Below, in pieces: positions 1 to 12,591 of a DNA stretch of 64,000 nt. Source of the DNA: Lindgomyces ingoldianus. Lineage: Eukaryota; Ascomycota; Dothideomycetes; Pleosporales; Lindgomycetaceae. Positions within the stretch are counted from its first letter, which is position 1. Each line of letters starts with the position of its first letter. The position numbers and the translations under genes are program-made. The stretch is taken from contig NW_022985162.1 of NCBI RefSeq assembly GCF_010093535.1, positions 2,268,637 through 2,332,636 of the forward strand, in the 5' to 3' direction. The notes below the pieces were generated by a model, which saw only the letters and a program-made list of their open reading frames with translations, made no database searches and had not been told where the DNA came from.

Positions 1-381
1 TATAGTCTCCCAGATCGTCAAGAGGCTCCCTTTACAGCTATGTGCAACCACGCCAGGCCATGCATCATCCTCCGACGCCTTCAAAAACTTTGCCTCTACC
101 AGAGAAAAAACGCTAGACAGAATTATGGGAGATATTGTAAAGCTGACAAAAGAAGGCAAATGCGAACTGGAAAAAAATTTTGCCTCCAATACCGCCCATG
201 CTCAAGAAGCATGCCTGCCCGATGCAACCCGGAAACCTGATTTGAATACGCCGATTTGACATAGAAGATGGAGTTCAAGCAACCCTTGGAATATAGATCC
301 ATGTCAACTCCGAAAATTCGTGATCGAAAGCCGTCTATCCATTTACTAAACGGTGTGCGCAACGTAAACGCATGCTTTCTT
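1..381. other. Window edge, 3' flank of the transcription factor gene
   Basis: No gene can be supported here. The short open frames on both strands lack recognisable motifs. The stretch is downstream of the minus-strand transcription factor and probably holds its 3' untranslated region. Confidence 0.5.
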
Positions 382-2185
382 TCAAGTCGCGAGGAAATCC
401 CATCCTTTGGTGTTGATGATTTTCTCCCAGTCCCATGATTCGGCGTCGTCGGCGTCCATTAACTCCCAGATTTTGTCAACGACTTCTTTCGCAAATCCAA
501 TGTTTCCAAGTCCAGTACATGCTGTTAAACCCATAAAGGCTCTGTTGATCTCAACGCGCTGCTCTTCTTCAAACGCAGCGCATCCAATTAGAAACAACGG
601 TAGTAGTACATTGCTCTGTACCCAACCCTCAGCGGGTAGCTCGTTGATATACTTGATTCCGTCGTCAACGGCGTCTTTGATATATGGATGTGGGCGGGAC
701 TCCTTTGTAGTTCGATACAAATAAACCCATGTGGCTTGTCTGTATAACATGGAAATGGTGTATCGAGGAGTACCTGGCGTCTGCGGACATACCCAGCTGC
801 GTAAACCAGAGTCGATCGCGTGCGTGGCAAGCAATGCTTCGTAGTCCATAGTCGGATCCAGATGATTGTCTATACGAGCCCGAATCTTGCGTCGCAAATT
901 ACTAATCTTCGAGATAAATCCGAACAAGCCGTCAGATACCCCAATCAGCGCCGCTGTTTCCGGGTTGATCTGGAAAGGAAGTTGGAAGTCCTCCATCATC
1001 GGAACCTCATGGCCATCCAGAGATGTGATCTGACTCGCAATCCAGTGATAGTAGAAGAACTCGTCGAAAAGACTCTGAAATTCCGGATTCTTCGACTTTT
1101 GCGTCATCGATATTCTCTTCGCGGCTAGCATATGCATCCTGTATTCACCAGACGTGTTCCCATCGCAAATCGAATGCAGCAAATGTAGCAATATCTGAGC
1201 AACGTTAGAATCCTCATAAATCATAGAACCTCCTTGGCCGGCTTTGTGTCGTTCTAGATCCTGGTTGAGCAAATGTAGTGCCTTCCCCCTGTGGTGCGTT
1301 TGTCTGTCCTCGTATTCTTGCGACGGATTTAGCGAACATAGATGTGATGCGGACAGACACAGCACAGAGTGCATTAGCCCTTCATGTCGAAGTGCCATTG
1401 GCAGAAGGATCCTGGTGAAAGGATTGGTTGACTGATCGCCGTGCAAGCTGAGAACGCAACTCGCTCTGCTAACGAAATGTTGTAAGAGAAGACGATCTAG
1501 GTCGTTCTCTACGCCTTCCATGAGAGGAGGGAGCTCAAATTTGATATCGACGGAGGTTCTCCGGGCTTGAATATGAATTAGCTAAGCCCTTTTTGTAAGC
1601 ATAGATTCACACCTTCTGCTGCCCGCTCTTTTCCACTCTTCCATATTTCTACGGGCTTGTAGCCTTCGCAGTGAATATTATTCTTCTGGCAAGACAAGCC
1701 TATATCATGTTAATTCGCCGGCTAGGGGATAGGGTGGTAGGATGATTACAGAATGGTTTTGTCTCATCACACTTCTTCTTCCGTCTGCGACAAGTTGCGC
1801 ATCCAGTCTTTGACCGCGCCTTTGTATTCTTCGACGACGTGGTCGGGGAACGAGGAGGATATATGCGAGGGCGCCCGCGTCGTTTTCGCACTTGTTGGGG
1901 TTCCGTAGGTGAAATAGGTGGTTCCTCTGCGCCTGGCTCTTCCTTTACATCTGCCAAATCTACTTCACATTCCTCGATTTTGGGTACAATATCGTCTGAG
2001 GCGGTCCGTGATTCCGACCGTGAGTCGGTGCGTGCATCTGAGAATGGTAGCATGTTTGCGTCGAATATGGGCGTGTTTATCGGGGAGTCGCTGCTGGATG
2101 ACATGGAGGGCTGTGGAGATGAGCTAATGCTCAGGCGAGCGTGCGCTCGAGGCGGCGGTTGCCCGAAAGAGAGGGTCGAGATCAT
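382..2185 (-). CDS. Zn2Cys6 transcription factor with AT-hook
   Basis: This is a fungal binuclear zinc-cluster regulator, expected to act in the nucleus; its target genes cannot be told from sequence. I build three exons: 2185-1750, 1699-1613 and 1565-382, with introns of 50 and 47 nt, giving 568 aa in an unbroken frame. The zinc cluster starts in exon 1 (GCATCRRRKKKCDETKPFC) and is completed by exon 2 (SCQKNNIHCEGY), giving the six cysteines in the usual spacing. Just before the cluster is an AT-hook-like RKRRGRPR core. The first ~90 residues are Ser/Pro-rich and acidic. Exon 3 carries the C-terminal fungal-specific regulatory region (a segment near MALRHEGLMHSVLCLSASHL is typical). The ATG at 2185 is the first in frame. 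The second intron boundary was chosen by phase and is less certain than the first. Confidence 0.85.
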
Positions 2186-5100
2186 TCGGCCTAACCGTCG
2201 TGAGAGTTCGAAGTTTTACAGGCTGATGGCGGCACACATTGGACGTCGCGGTCCCGCGGGTAGGAAGGCGATCGGCAATGGCCTGCTTCCGGTGCGAACC
2301 CTCTACCTCTCGGCCAGTATGAGAATACAGGCGAGGATAGGAGATTCGAATGGAGAAATTTCAAGACAGACAGAATGAAGTGCCGCGAGTCAAAGGCGTT
2401 GCCCGTGCTCCGAGAGAACGTGGAGTTGTTGACAGGAAAATTGGGGAGAGGGTTCAAGGTCTGGGTCTGACGCCTCGAGCGATCGCACGACGGCAGCGTT
2501 GCGAGGAGCGGGGGACGCCTCCTTAGCGAAGGGTGGGGCGCAAGGGCCAATTAGAGGAGGGTGGATGGACGGGAATGAGGTCGCAAAATAATGCACCTGC
2601 ACACGCACCGCGGCGACGGCTGAGGAGCGATGAGCTGGAAGCAGAAAAGGGTGGCGAGCGTTGTGGCAGGGGAGTTGGTTGTAAGCGGTAGGTGGCAGGT
2701 GGTAGGTGGACAGGCGGACCGAGAGGAGGGGAGACTCAACGTGTGCAGCCAGCCGTGCACAGAGGAAGATGTGTGAGAGGGCGATCTGCTGAGCGGGGAG
2801 GGGATACGACTTTAACGACTAGGAAGACAGAGCTAAAGTGCCGGGGCAGGGTGCAAGAGCGCTCCAACTCCTCCTTAGCTCAAGTCGCACAGCAAGGTAG
2901 GGAAGAAGGTATATAGTGAACCGAGTAAGTTAATGTATAGATCCTGCCGTGCTCGGCGGAGACGTCCAATTCGACTCAGACACACCTCTGAAGTGGTTGA
3001 AATGGGTGACCCTAGAAGCTGGCCCGAGTTGCTGGGCCACCTCTTTTAAACTTAAAGCAGGGTGCAGGCCAAAGGTTGGAGAGGTGCACTGCGCGCAAGT
3101 GGGACTGTGGGAGGTCGGACTGGTGTGGGAATGAAGGCCTGCACCGTGGCTTCGTAAAAGACGACGCCAGTGTCAAAAGGCGCCTGTCTGTGAGCACTAG
3201 GTGCTGCGGACGCTGCCACCTCGTCGATGGCTTGTTGTATATAACGTATTTGCAGTACGGCCATGCGTATTGTATCGTGTCATTACTCGTTGCGCCCTAG
3301 ACCCATCATCCTTTTCCTCACTTGGCCAGTGTGCCCACGCACATCTCTGCAATATTGTTGGCTGATAGGCCTCAGCAACGGCGGGCCATGATGATGGTGG
3401 TTCCATGATGGGACAGCGGGGAAGGATGCAAAACCAGTGAACGCTGCTGCAGCTATTTGCAGCATCAAACACCTGATTAGCCCTGATGTCTAGCCAATGC
3501 TAGATTGGCAGCGTCGGCCTTTTGATATGCTGCTGCTGAGTATTTGTCCCAAACGCCATCAAACGATGGCTGCGCGCTCCAGCAGTTAGTGACGACGCGA
3601 CACTTTGGTCTAGACTGCAACACAACCTTGGAAGATTGGTCCTGTGGAGAGTGAGGCCTGCTGTACCACGGTCCATTGCCATCTTGTACAACAAGTGACA
3701 GCGTTTCCGTCTTTTCGCGAATTTAGATCATTTCCATCCCGCATTTGTCAATGCTTCTGGCATGAACATTGATGACGAAGCTGACTCCAGCCGCGTCGAA
3801 CGTTTGGAGCTTCAAGCCGCAGGAAAGCAAGGACCACGATGCGCCTCTTGGTGCGTAGATCCTGGGGAATTCGGCCATCCTAGGTCACGTTGGGCTAGGC
3901 TAGCTGCCGGTCCAAAGTTTGAACAGTAGTTTTACGCAGACGCGGGCAGCCCCCGCATGAGACGACTTTCATGTGGGCAGTGAGCTCGACAGCAAAAAGG
4001 AATCTACACCCCGCTATCTGGGCCTCCTTGTGGGATAGTCTTTGCGCAGCACGTCATGTCGCTGCCCAGTCGGAGAAAAGCCGATTCCCTTTCATTTGAT
4101 ACTTATTGACGAACTCGGATTTGGATGAGCTGGTATCGCGTATCTGTGCCGAAATTTGAGACTTCAAATTTTAGCATTTAGCGGGCGGGAGACGGAGCGC
4201 AGCGGGTTTGAGAGCACGCTCCAGCAGCTGGCTCCAGACTCGTTTCCTTGAGAGCCGCCTAACCTTGAATCGGGATATTCCCTTGACAAGACGAGGTTGG
4301 GGGAAACGGAATCTCTTGTGCTCCAAACCCTGTGTACTGTGGTACTGGGTAGTAATTTGCTCATAACGCTAACGAAACCTTGAAAGTGCGGAGACAACGA
4401 CAGCTTCACATCTGTTTTCGGTGCATGGTCACAACGCCAGATTGAGCTCGCTGCAGCTGCGTCAGCCCTCGGACAAACTGTACCGCATTGTTTTGCCCTG
4501 CAAGTATTGAAAGGGCCGAGGAAGCATCAACCTGGCATCCGTTGGCAGGACTCTGTTGGGCGCTGGTGGACGCCGTGATGTGCCGGTAACACGCTAGCTT
4601 GCAGAATCTCGATCAACAAAGTTTCGAGTGAGCAGCCAGTGATCGTCGGGAGTTCATGGCTGCATTAGGCCCGCGAAGTTCCCGCGAATCCGATTTTCAG
4701 CTCTCCGCAAACTTGGAGTCTGATGAACGACTTCCTGAATGCTCGTCCCTGCAGAAGGTAGCGAGCGCCGTCAACAAGATGACTTACATTAGTTCATTAT
4801 TGCTTGGAAGGTAACGGACGCAAGGAGCCGACGAGGTGGTGTGGTAGTCTCTGTGGAGGAGGAAGCGAAGGATAAATGCGTGACGTGCATATTTTAGCGG
4901 CATGGCTGACGCGGGGTTGGCTTGGTTGGCTGACACGTCTCGAGGACTGAGAGGGGCTGCAAGTCACCCTGCGAAAAACATATTGTCGATGGGAAATGCA
5001 GCTGAAGCCTCAATATTCCCTCCTGTTAAGCTTCGATGAATTACCAAGGAGACGGTACTGTGTGTGGGACATCCGGGACGTCCGCCCAAGCGGGAGGCGT

Positions 5101-5769
5101 CAACAGAGGCTGCATGTTATGACAATATATCAGAGAAAATTCTAACGAGGGAAATGCGGGAGCCTGAACAGAGCGGACAACCCCAAAGATTGCAGAGATG
5201 ATTAGCGATTTGTGATCGGTACTTCGAGCCTGAGGGTATATGGTGGATAAGTGGTGAGCTGGAGATGCTTTTCTAGCTAAGCTGCTCTCGGTAACCCGAC
5301 AAGCAAAGCTGTTTCGAGAATAGGAACTCAGCAAACACTTCAGATCCAATCACAGAGTAAACAGTATCCAGTTGTGAGCAACATCAAAGGCCAGACATCG
5401 ATGAATCTGCCTCAAGCGAGCAACGGTGGTGTCGTTCTAGAAAGGGATATCCTTGTTGGTGAGTAACCGAAGGTAAAGAAACTCGATGGAGGAACAACAG
5501 ACGACACAGGAGAAGAAAATATTTAACGTGAAGCTTTCAGGGATAATCGTTGCCGGATATGGTGATGCTCAACATTACTAAGTTTCGTGCAGCTGGGTTC
5601 CGGATAAACTATTATTCCGTGCCAAGATAGATTCCCGACCGCGTCGTCGCTCGAACCTCATTCACTCCAAGCAGGCAAGCCAAAGCAATCACTACCGTGC
5701 CACCCCGCCGCCCAGCATGCGCGCTAGCTTGTGGTGTCGCAATCTTCCAGATAACTAAACGCGTCTACC
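2186..5769. other. 3.6 kb spacer between divergent genes
   Basis: This spacer lies between the 5' ends of the transcription factor (minus) and CFT2 (plus), so it contains both promoters. Open frames are all under about 105 codons, overlap on both strands and show no family motif. I see no transposon ends, RNA gene or long repeat. The stretch is unusually long compared with the other spacers in the window and could hold a long leader of the transcription factor gene or a non-coding transcript, but nothing in the sequence proves this. Confidence 0.4.
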
Positions 5770-8709
5770 ATGTTCAACTTCACTCCGCTTCTGGGCGCGC
5801 AATCCGCCTCGGCGGCGTCACAGTCTCTACTCGAATTCGATGGCGGCATAAAAGTGCTCATCGACGCGGGCTGGGACGAGAGTTTCGACGTGGAGAAGCT
5901 GAAGAACATCGAGAAACATATTCCCACGCTCTCGTTCATCCTGCTGACCCACGCAACAACCTCCCATCTCGGAGCTTTCGCACACTGCTGCAAGCACTTC
6001 CCTTTGTTCACGCGTATACCCGTCTATGCCACCACTCCCGTCATCTCCCTCGGGCGAACCCTGCTCCAGGACTTGTACGCCTCGACGCCGCTGGCTTCCT
6101 CGGTAATACCCCAGGACGCGCTCAATGAGTCAGCCTTCGCTTTTCCCTCGTCCAAGGACGGAAGTAATCCGAACATATTGCTTCAGGCGCCGACCGTCGA
6201 TGAAATCGGCAACTATTTCTCCCTCATCAACCCTCTCAAATACTCCCAACCGCATCAGCCGCTCCCGTCACCTTTCTCTCCACCCCTTGGTGGCCTCACG
6301 ATTACCGCTTATAGCGCCGGGCACACCCTCGGAGGCACAATATGGCATATACAGCACAATATGGAATCGGTGGTTTATGCAGTAGACTGGAATCAAGCAA
6401 GGGAGCACGTTCTCTCGGGCGCTGCCTGGCTCGGGGGTCCCGGGACCAGTGGCTCAGAGGTTCTCGAGCAGCTCCGCCGACCAACTGCAATGATTTGTAG
6501 CAGTAAAGGGGCTGGTATGGTGACAATAGGGGGGCAAAGACACAAACGAGACGACGCTCTCCTTTCAATGATTCGAGAAACAGTGGCGAACGGCGGATCT
6601 GTGCTTATTCCTTCGGATTCAAGCGCTCGCATCCTCGAGCTTGCCTATCTCCTAGAAGAAACATGGCAGGCGGAGACAACAAAGGCGGACGGAGATAGCC
6701 CGTTAAGGCGCGCTAGGCCCTTCCTTGCCAGCAGAACCAGCGGAGCTACGATGAGATATGTACGGAGCATGCTGGAGTGGATGGAAGAGGGTATTGTGAA
6801 GGAATTTGAAACCGCCACCGGGGCCCAAGAATCCCAAAATCTAAGACGTGGCCGGGGACAGCAGAGTAGCCATGATAAAGCAGACGAGGACAAGGTAGCA
6901 AAGGCGCCTTTTGACTTCAGACACATCACCCTATTGGAACGAAGATCCCAAGTAAATAGGATGCTAGGCTCTGCTGAGCCTTGTGTGATTCTCGCAAGCG
7001 ACACTTCTTTCGAATGGGGGTTTTCCAAGGATGCCATCAAAGTCATGGCGTCAGATCCTCGCAATCTTATAATCCTCACGCAGCGCGCGGGTGAGAAATC
7101 CGGGCAGGAGAAGGGTCTCGGTAGATATCTTTGGGAGCTATGGAACGAACAGAATGCCTCATCAGGACAAGATGCGCCCTCTACCGCTGTCATTAACTCA
7201 GCCGGTATTGAAGCACTTATACCATCCATGCAAAGGGTTTCGCTTGAAGGCAACGAGCTCCATTTGTATCAACAGTACCTAGCCCGCCAACGGCAGCTAC
7301 AAAACACGATTCAAGGAGACTCTGGAGCAACATTAGAAGCGTCCGCGGACGTGGTAGATGACCGCTCTTCCTCGACCTCTACAACTTCCGAGGACTCGGA
7401 TATAGAGCATCAAGGCAAGGCGCTCAACACAGCAACGACATTACAACACGCTCGACACAAACTTGGGCTCAGCGATGCGGAGTTGGGCATCAATATCTTG
7501 ATTCGACGCCACAACGTCTTTGACTATCAAGTTCAGGGGAAGAAGGGTCGGGAGAAATCGTTCCCTTATGTTGCAAAGAGAAGACGGGCGGATGATATGG
7601 GAGAGCTGATTAGACCGGAGGAGTTTATCCGCGCTGATGAGAGGGATCAAGTTGAAACAGAAGGTTTGCTCGAAGGTGCGGGTAAAAAGGAGAATGCGGT
7701 TGGGATGAAGAGGAAGTGGGATGATCCAGCTATTCGCCCTGGTGATGGAGCGCGACGCATACCAAACGGCGCCGGGAAACGACGAAGGACAGATGGAGCC
7801 GGAGGGAGTACTTCAGGCACTGGTATTGAGGACGCCGAGTCCTCAGACAGCGAACCTGAGGATGAAGCAGACAAGATCGAAGGCCCGTCCAAGCTCATCT
7901 TCGGAACTGAAACCCTCCAACTCAACTGCCAGATCTCCTTCGTCGACTACTCCGGCCTCCACGACCGCCGCGCTATCCAAATGTTAGTCCCTCTCATCAA
8001 GCCGCGCAAACTCATCTTCATCGCCGGCGAAGCAGCAGAAACTAATGACCTCGCCTCCGAATGTCGCCAACTTCTAAACGCAAGCTCCAGCGACTCTACC
8101 AGCAGCGTCGACGTCTTTGCTCCCGCCATTGGCACCACAATTGACGCCAGCGTCGACACCAACGCTTGGACCGTCAAGCTTAGCCGCGACCTTGTCCGCA
8201 AACTTCAGTGGCAAAACGTCCGCGGCCTCGGCGTCGTTGCTATTACCGGTCTCCTACGGCCCGCCTCCCTCTCCCTCCCTATCCGACAAACCGACGGCAC
8301 CGCGAAGAAGAAAGTTAGACTGCAAGACCCCGCCTCCGACGTCCCCATTCAGAAAGCTGGAGAGAAAGAAGAGCAACCACAGATAAACCTCACGCCCATC
8401 CTCGACATCGTCCCCGCGAACCTCGCATCTGCCACCCGCTCCGTCGCCCAGCCCTTCCATGTCGGCGATCTCAGACTCGCAGATCTCCGCAAAACCATGC
8501 AGGCTTCAGGTATGACGGCCGAGTTCCGGGGCGAGGGTGTGTTGGTCATCAATGGCACTGTTGCGATTCGGAAGAGTGGAACTGGCAAGATTGAAATCGA
8601 TGGCGGAGCATATAGTTTCGCGGATCCGAAGAATGGGGATGCGGGGACCTTTTTTAGGGTAAGGAGACTGGTTTATGGAGGCTTAGCTGTGGTGTCGGGG
8701 GTAAATTGA
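5770..8709 (+). CDS. CFT2: Cleavage and polyadenylation factor subunit 2 (CPSF100)
   Basis: Intronless, 979 aa. The product is the CPSF100/Cft2 subunit of the nuclear pre-mRNA cleavage and polyadenylation factor, which pairs with the endonuclease Ysh1/CPSF73. The N-terminus is a metallo-beta-lactamase fold: the LLEFDGGIKVLIDAGWDE strand region at residues 18-40, then FILLTHATTSHLGAF, where active enzymes have HxHxDH. Here that motif is degenerate (HATTSH), as is typical of the non-catalytic CPSF100 family. A beta-CASP region follows (RPTAMICSSKGAG, then AEPCVILASDTSFEWGFS). Residues ~530-720 are an acidic and basic low-complexity linker with KRRR-type stretches. The C-terminus (LIFGTETLQLNCQISFVDYSGLHDRRA onward, cited from two adjoining parts) matches the Cft2 C-terminal domain. 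Length agrees with the family. The ATG follows TCTACC and is the first in frame. Confidence 0.93.
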   Translation: MFNFTPLLGAQSASAASQSLLEFDGGIKVLIDAGWDESFDVEKLKNIEKHIPTLSFILLTHATTSHLGAFAHCCKHFPLFTRIPVYATTPVISLGRTLLQDLYASTPLASSVIPQDALNESAFAFPSSKDGSNPNILLQAPTVDEIGNYFSLINPLKYSQPHQPLPSPFSPPLGGLTITAYSAGHTLGGTIWHIQHNMESVVYAVDWNQAREHVLSGAAWLGGPGTSGSEVLEQLRRPTAMICSSKGAGMVTIGGQRHKRDDALLSMIRETVANGGSVLIPSDSSARILELAYLLEETWQAETTKADGDSPLRRARPFLASRTSGATMRYVRSMLEWMEEGIVKEFETATGAQESQNLRRGRGQQSSHDKADEDKVAKAPFDFRHITLLERRSQVNRMLGSAEPCVILASDTSFEWGFSKDAIKVMASDPRNLIILTQRAGEKSGQEKGLGRYLWELWNEQNASSGQDAPSTAVINSAGIEALIPSMQRVSLEGNELHLYQQYLARQRQLQNTIQGDSGATLEASADVVDDRSSSTSTTSEDSDIEHQGKALNTATTLQHARHKLGLSDAELGINILIRRHNVFDYQVQGKKGREKSFPYVAKRRRADDMGELIRPEEFIRADERDQVETEGLLEGAGKKENAVGMKRKWDDPAIRPGDGARRIPNGAGKRRRTDGAGGSTSGTGIEDAESSDSEPEDEADKIEGPSKLIFGTETLQLNCQISFVDYSGLHDRRAIQMLVPLIKPRKLIFIAGEAAETNDLASECRQLLNASSSDSTSSVDVFAPAIGTTIDASVDTNAWTVKLSRDLVRKLQWQNVRGLGVVAITGLLRPASLSLPIRQTDGTAKKKVRLQDPASDVPIQKAGEKEEQPQINLTPILDIVPANLASATRSVAQPFHVGDLRLADLRKTMQASGMTAEFRGEGVLVINGTVAIRKSGTGKIEIDGGAYSFADPKNGDAGTFFRVRRLVYGGLAVVSGVN

Positions 8710-10453
8710 GGCGGGCGAAGAGGGAGTAGAGGGTGTGTGTAAGATTATGATGGTGAGAGGGAGAGTTTTGGGCTTTCTGGATTTTGTGTTTTTGGGAGCG
8801 GTTTGATGCTCCGACAAGATTGGGGGCAGCATTGAGCGAGTGATGAGCCGTGAACACTCTGCATGGAAGCTATTCGAACACGTCCCATCTAGCTACTGAT
8901 CGCAGGCGGGACTAGGACGAGCTAAATGTAAGAATAGTCACAATTTCTTCCGTGCACAGTGCTCTCATAAACATGCAGGTAGTCGGATAGATGGGGGAGA
9001 AATGCGTAATAGAAAAATGAATCAAATCAGGTGGGAGCTACATTACATGATGTCTTAGTCTAGTGCCTAGGCAAAATACGCGTGAATTAATTCTACTTCA
9101 CTTCCACTCAACGTTGTTTTTCTGGGTTCTGTTATGATGGAGACAGTTGAGGTCAACAGTGAGCAGAAAATAGCAAATAATGAAGGCGAAGGATGGGCGT
9201 GAAGGGTGGACATGCATATTAGAGGGAAATAGTGAATGTGAGGGGGGTGACGTGAGAGGTAATCGTGAAGAGTGATTGTGAAAAGTGAACGTGAGAGAGC
9301 ATGGTGCCCCGAGTAGTTCTACTCTCACAAACATCAAATCCCAACATCACGCAAACCCATCAACAATACAGTTATACTCACACTAGCATAAAGACCAAAC
9401 ATAGTCTATCCATTCATCATGCTATCTCAGTTCATCTCATATACCAATAAGCATACAATATCCATAACCATATCCCCTCAAACCAACCCCCTACTCCAAC
9501 CTACTTCATTCACATCCCATGACATCAGCCATCCCCTCCACTTAGTTCATCCACCCTATTCTGATCTATAGAGCAGCTGTGCAGGGCTACATCCACCCCT
9601 AGCAACGCAAAAGTGCAATGGTCTTGAGTCGAAAGTAGGGGAAAGAAAATAGAGAAGCTGGAACAAGCAAGCCATGCATGCATCGAAAGCCATTGAAAGG
9701 AGAGCCACTGGGGTAACAAATCGAAGTGAACAGTGGTGTTTTGTGTGCTTGGTTACCTCGGAAAATGGGTTCCACCCAGAACAAAGGGGAGAGAAATGCT
9801 ATCCATGCCTCGCCTTATGCCTCGAAGGTGAGTGAGAGATATCGAGAAGTTGAAGCCGAAGAAATTCTTTGGAAATTTGGTGTCGTAGATCCGGGCAGAA
9901 AATGCTAGAAACAGAGTCTTATTGGGTGGCGAAGGTTAGCTCAAGGGAAGGGTTAAGCCATATCAATGTCGAGAATATTGGGTACCAATCATACATAACC
10001 GGGCCGGAATCGCAGCTGAGGGAAGAATTTCGAGGAGCCATTGTAGAAGAAAGAAGGAGAGGAACGCTCAATATGCAAACCCCGAACCCCGATGTGCTTT
10101 TCAAAACCGTTCCAAGACTAAAGTCGTTGCTCAGTTGGTTGGCTAGAATGAAAATAACGTAGAAGCATCGAAGTTGATTGTTTTGATTGTAGATGGCCGC
10201 GCCATCGAAAAGGACTCCTGAACACCGGTTCATAGGGTATTTTGCTATTTTCGTGTTAATGGTACCGCTTTATCGCTTGTGGTCGTGTAACTTCATCGTG
10301 GGTCATGTATTGAATATCTTCTCTCGTGAGGACACGGTGGCAGATAGGTTCAAGAGCAAGTGACGAGGCTGGATGTTCTCCGGTTGTCCGCAAGGAAGTA
10401 GTGATGCGCCGAGTCTTAAGTTTAACCACCCAATCTTGCCTCTTTCATTGCCT
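8710..10453. other. Convergent intergenic spacer
   Basis: This lies between the 3' ends of CFT2 (plus) and the CCCH protein gene (minus). It should contain both 3' untranslated regions. It includes purine-rich runs of GTGAxxGTGA type around 9190-9300. Small open frames (under 105 codons) show no motif. No gene supported. Confidence 0.45.
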
Positions 10454-12591
10454 TCACGAAGCACTTCCCCAAGGCCCTGCCTCCTTTCCTAAACCCGACA
10501 TCGTTCCCACTGGACCCTGCGCCCTATGTCCTCCAATAGGTGCCAAACTTGGACTCGCTTTCCCGCCACTTCCCCAACTCAAACCACTAAATCGCTTATT
10601 GCTCGAAGTCGTAGAAGTTGTAGAGGCCGCATCTTTGTTCTTACCCCGCTCTATCTCATCTTCCTCTTCCATACTGAACAATCCCTGCTCTTCCTCGATC
10701 CTTTCACGGCCAATGCTGCTAGTGCTTACGGCGCGATCCATGCCGAGCCTCCCGCTAGAACTAACGATACTCGAACCGGAGGTTACGCGATTGATTCCAG
10801 GGTGCAGAGGATTACTGCCAAGGCCGGCGGCTTCCGGGCCCTCCGAAGCACGTGATGAGAGGCGGGTACGTTGGAGCTGTTGGCTGATCATGCTCATGGA
10901 CGCCTGTCGTGGAGGGGAGGAGACAAACGGGCTGGATTCTCCGGATGTAGCACGGGCGCGCATGGATGGGCTTGCACTGGGGTGAAGGCTAGAATTTCGG
11001 AGCGGAGATCCCACATGGCCGAACGCTGAGACTCCCGGCAACGAACCAGATTCGACGCCACCATCGTTCGTCTGGCGAGACTTGCCCCAAAGTGACTGAA
11101 ATCGAGACGGAGAAGAAGTGGCTGCTGAGGGCGAACCGACTTTCACATCAGATGCGGTTGGCGAAGCCCCTAGCCTTGAGAGCGAATGCCGATGCGAGAG
11201 TGAATTTCCGTCATTGTCACCATGGTCTCGAGACAGGTGGCGCCTCTTTTCTTGCTCTGTAAACAAGTCCTCGTGGAGAGAGCTAGGAATCATGTCCTCC
11301 TCGAATTTTCCGATAAGCTCACTATCATCCCATTCGTCGTTAATGGTCATCGGAGCCCGTGCTCCAACGCTCGCAGAGAAATTCATCCCTCTCGGTCTTG
11401 ACGCACCCATTTCGGAGTGCATGATGCGCCTTCCCACCGGCTGCTCAATCGAATCCGGCGGAGAAGAAGCGAGAGCCCTGCTACGCGAGTCGTCGCCAAA
11501 CGCGGAGTTGTGAAGATTTCGGACTGCAGGTGAATCGTTTTGATAGGAAGATGGTGGTGAGCTGCCTAAGAACTTGGCCGGCACAGACGACGCAATTGGG
11601 CCGTACCGGGCCATATGAGAGATTCCCTGACTGTCAAATGATGCTGGTAGCTGCACGTCCATAACCGTAAGGCCTTTCTGGACTGGAGAGATTGGCAGAC
11701 GTCCGCCTTCGTTTGGAGGTGAGCCGTATTGCGAACCTGGATGGGAGGAGAAGGTGGTGTCGATAGTAGGAATCATGTCGTATTGTGACTTCTGAGCTCC
11801 AAAATACTCGTCCTGCATCTGGTAGGGGTAGTTTGGCTGCATAGGTGCCATGTGCGCCTGCATGGTGAGAAGAGAGCTTCCTGGACCAGGATCAGGGTGA
11901 GGAGGAAGGTGCACACGCCCAAACTGGCCTCCGCCGCCGAGATTGTTGCGATTGACTACATGGCCGTTTGGGAGAATATGGGCGAGGGCGCATTTGGCAC
12001 CAAACTTGCAGTTTCCCTACGACGAAATTTAGACCAAGCAGCGGCAGAGCTTATCACGAAGGAGCCTACCTTGGTGAAGTACTTGCAGGGGGCCCGCTCC
12101 GCCAGAGGCTCATCCGAATGCAAGAACGGACAAGCTTTGCCCGCCTGACACGCGCCTTGTCGGTAGAACTTGCACGGGACATGCGAGGTACCTAGTCACA
12201 GTAAGCCGTACCCACTAACGACGAGAGGAAAGCTCTTACTCTTATTGTTCGGCGGACTCCGTTGCCCCTCGAATCCCAAGCCGCGCAAGTTTGCCGCTCC
12301 ATGCCCGTGTCCGTTGCCCATGCGACTATGCGGCCCGCCTGGGACGGGCACGGGACCGTTGCCGTTTGCGCCAGCCATGTTGCCGTTCGCAGACGGAAGT
12401 CTCAGGTCCTGGGAGGCACGATGCGAAACTCTTTGAGGATTCGGTTTGGCGAGCGCGGAGAAAGATGGACTCGGCGAGGTCAACTGGTGAGAGAAGGGGC
12501 CTTGCTGGCGGTGCCGTGGTGGAGAAAGGTCGTGGTGGGGGTTGTCGACGAGCTCGGGAGCTAGGTGACTGCTCGGCGGGAACGCGGTCAT
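10454..12591 (-). CDS. Tandem CCCH zinc-finger RNA-binding protein
   Basis: I join three exons: 12591-12240, 12191-12070 and 12016-10454, with introns of 48 and 53 nt, giving 678 aa. Two CCCH fingers with identical C-x7-C-x5-C-x3-H spacing lie at about residues 124-142 (CKFYRQGACQAGKACPFLH) and 153-171 (CKYFTKGNCKFGAKCALAH). The second is only complete after splicing of intron 2. The fingers are followed by ILPNGHVVNRNN and then a long Ser/Pro/Gln-rich, probably disordered tail (residues ~180-678). Tandem CCCH fingers of this kind usually bind single-stranded RNA. The arrangement resembles the fungal Lee1/Cps3-like group, but I cannot confirm orthology. The ATG at 12591 begins an N-terminal Pro/Asn/Gly-rich region of about 117 residues. 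Confidence 0.85.

Noticed and set aside
5724..6011. Antisense frame within the CFT2 start region
   Set aside because: It is a shadow of the CFT2 coding sequence on the opposite strand, without its own motif.
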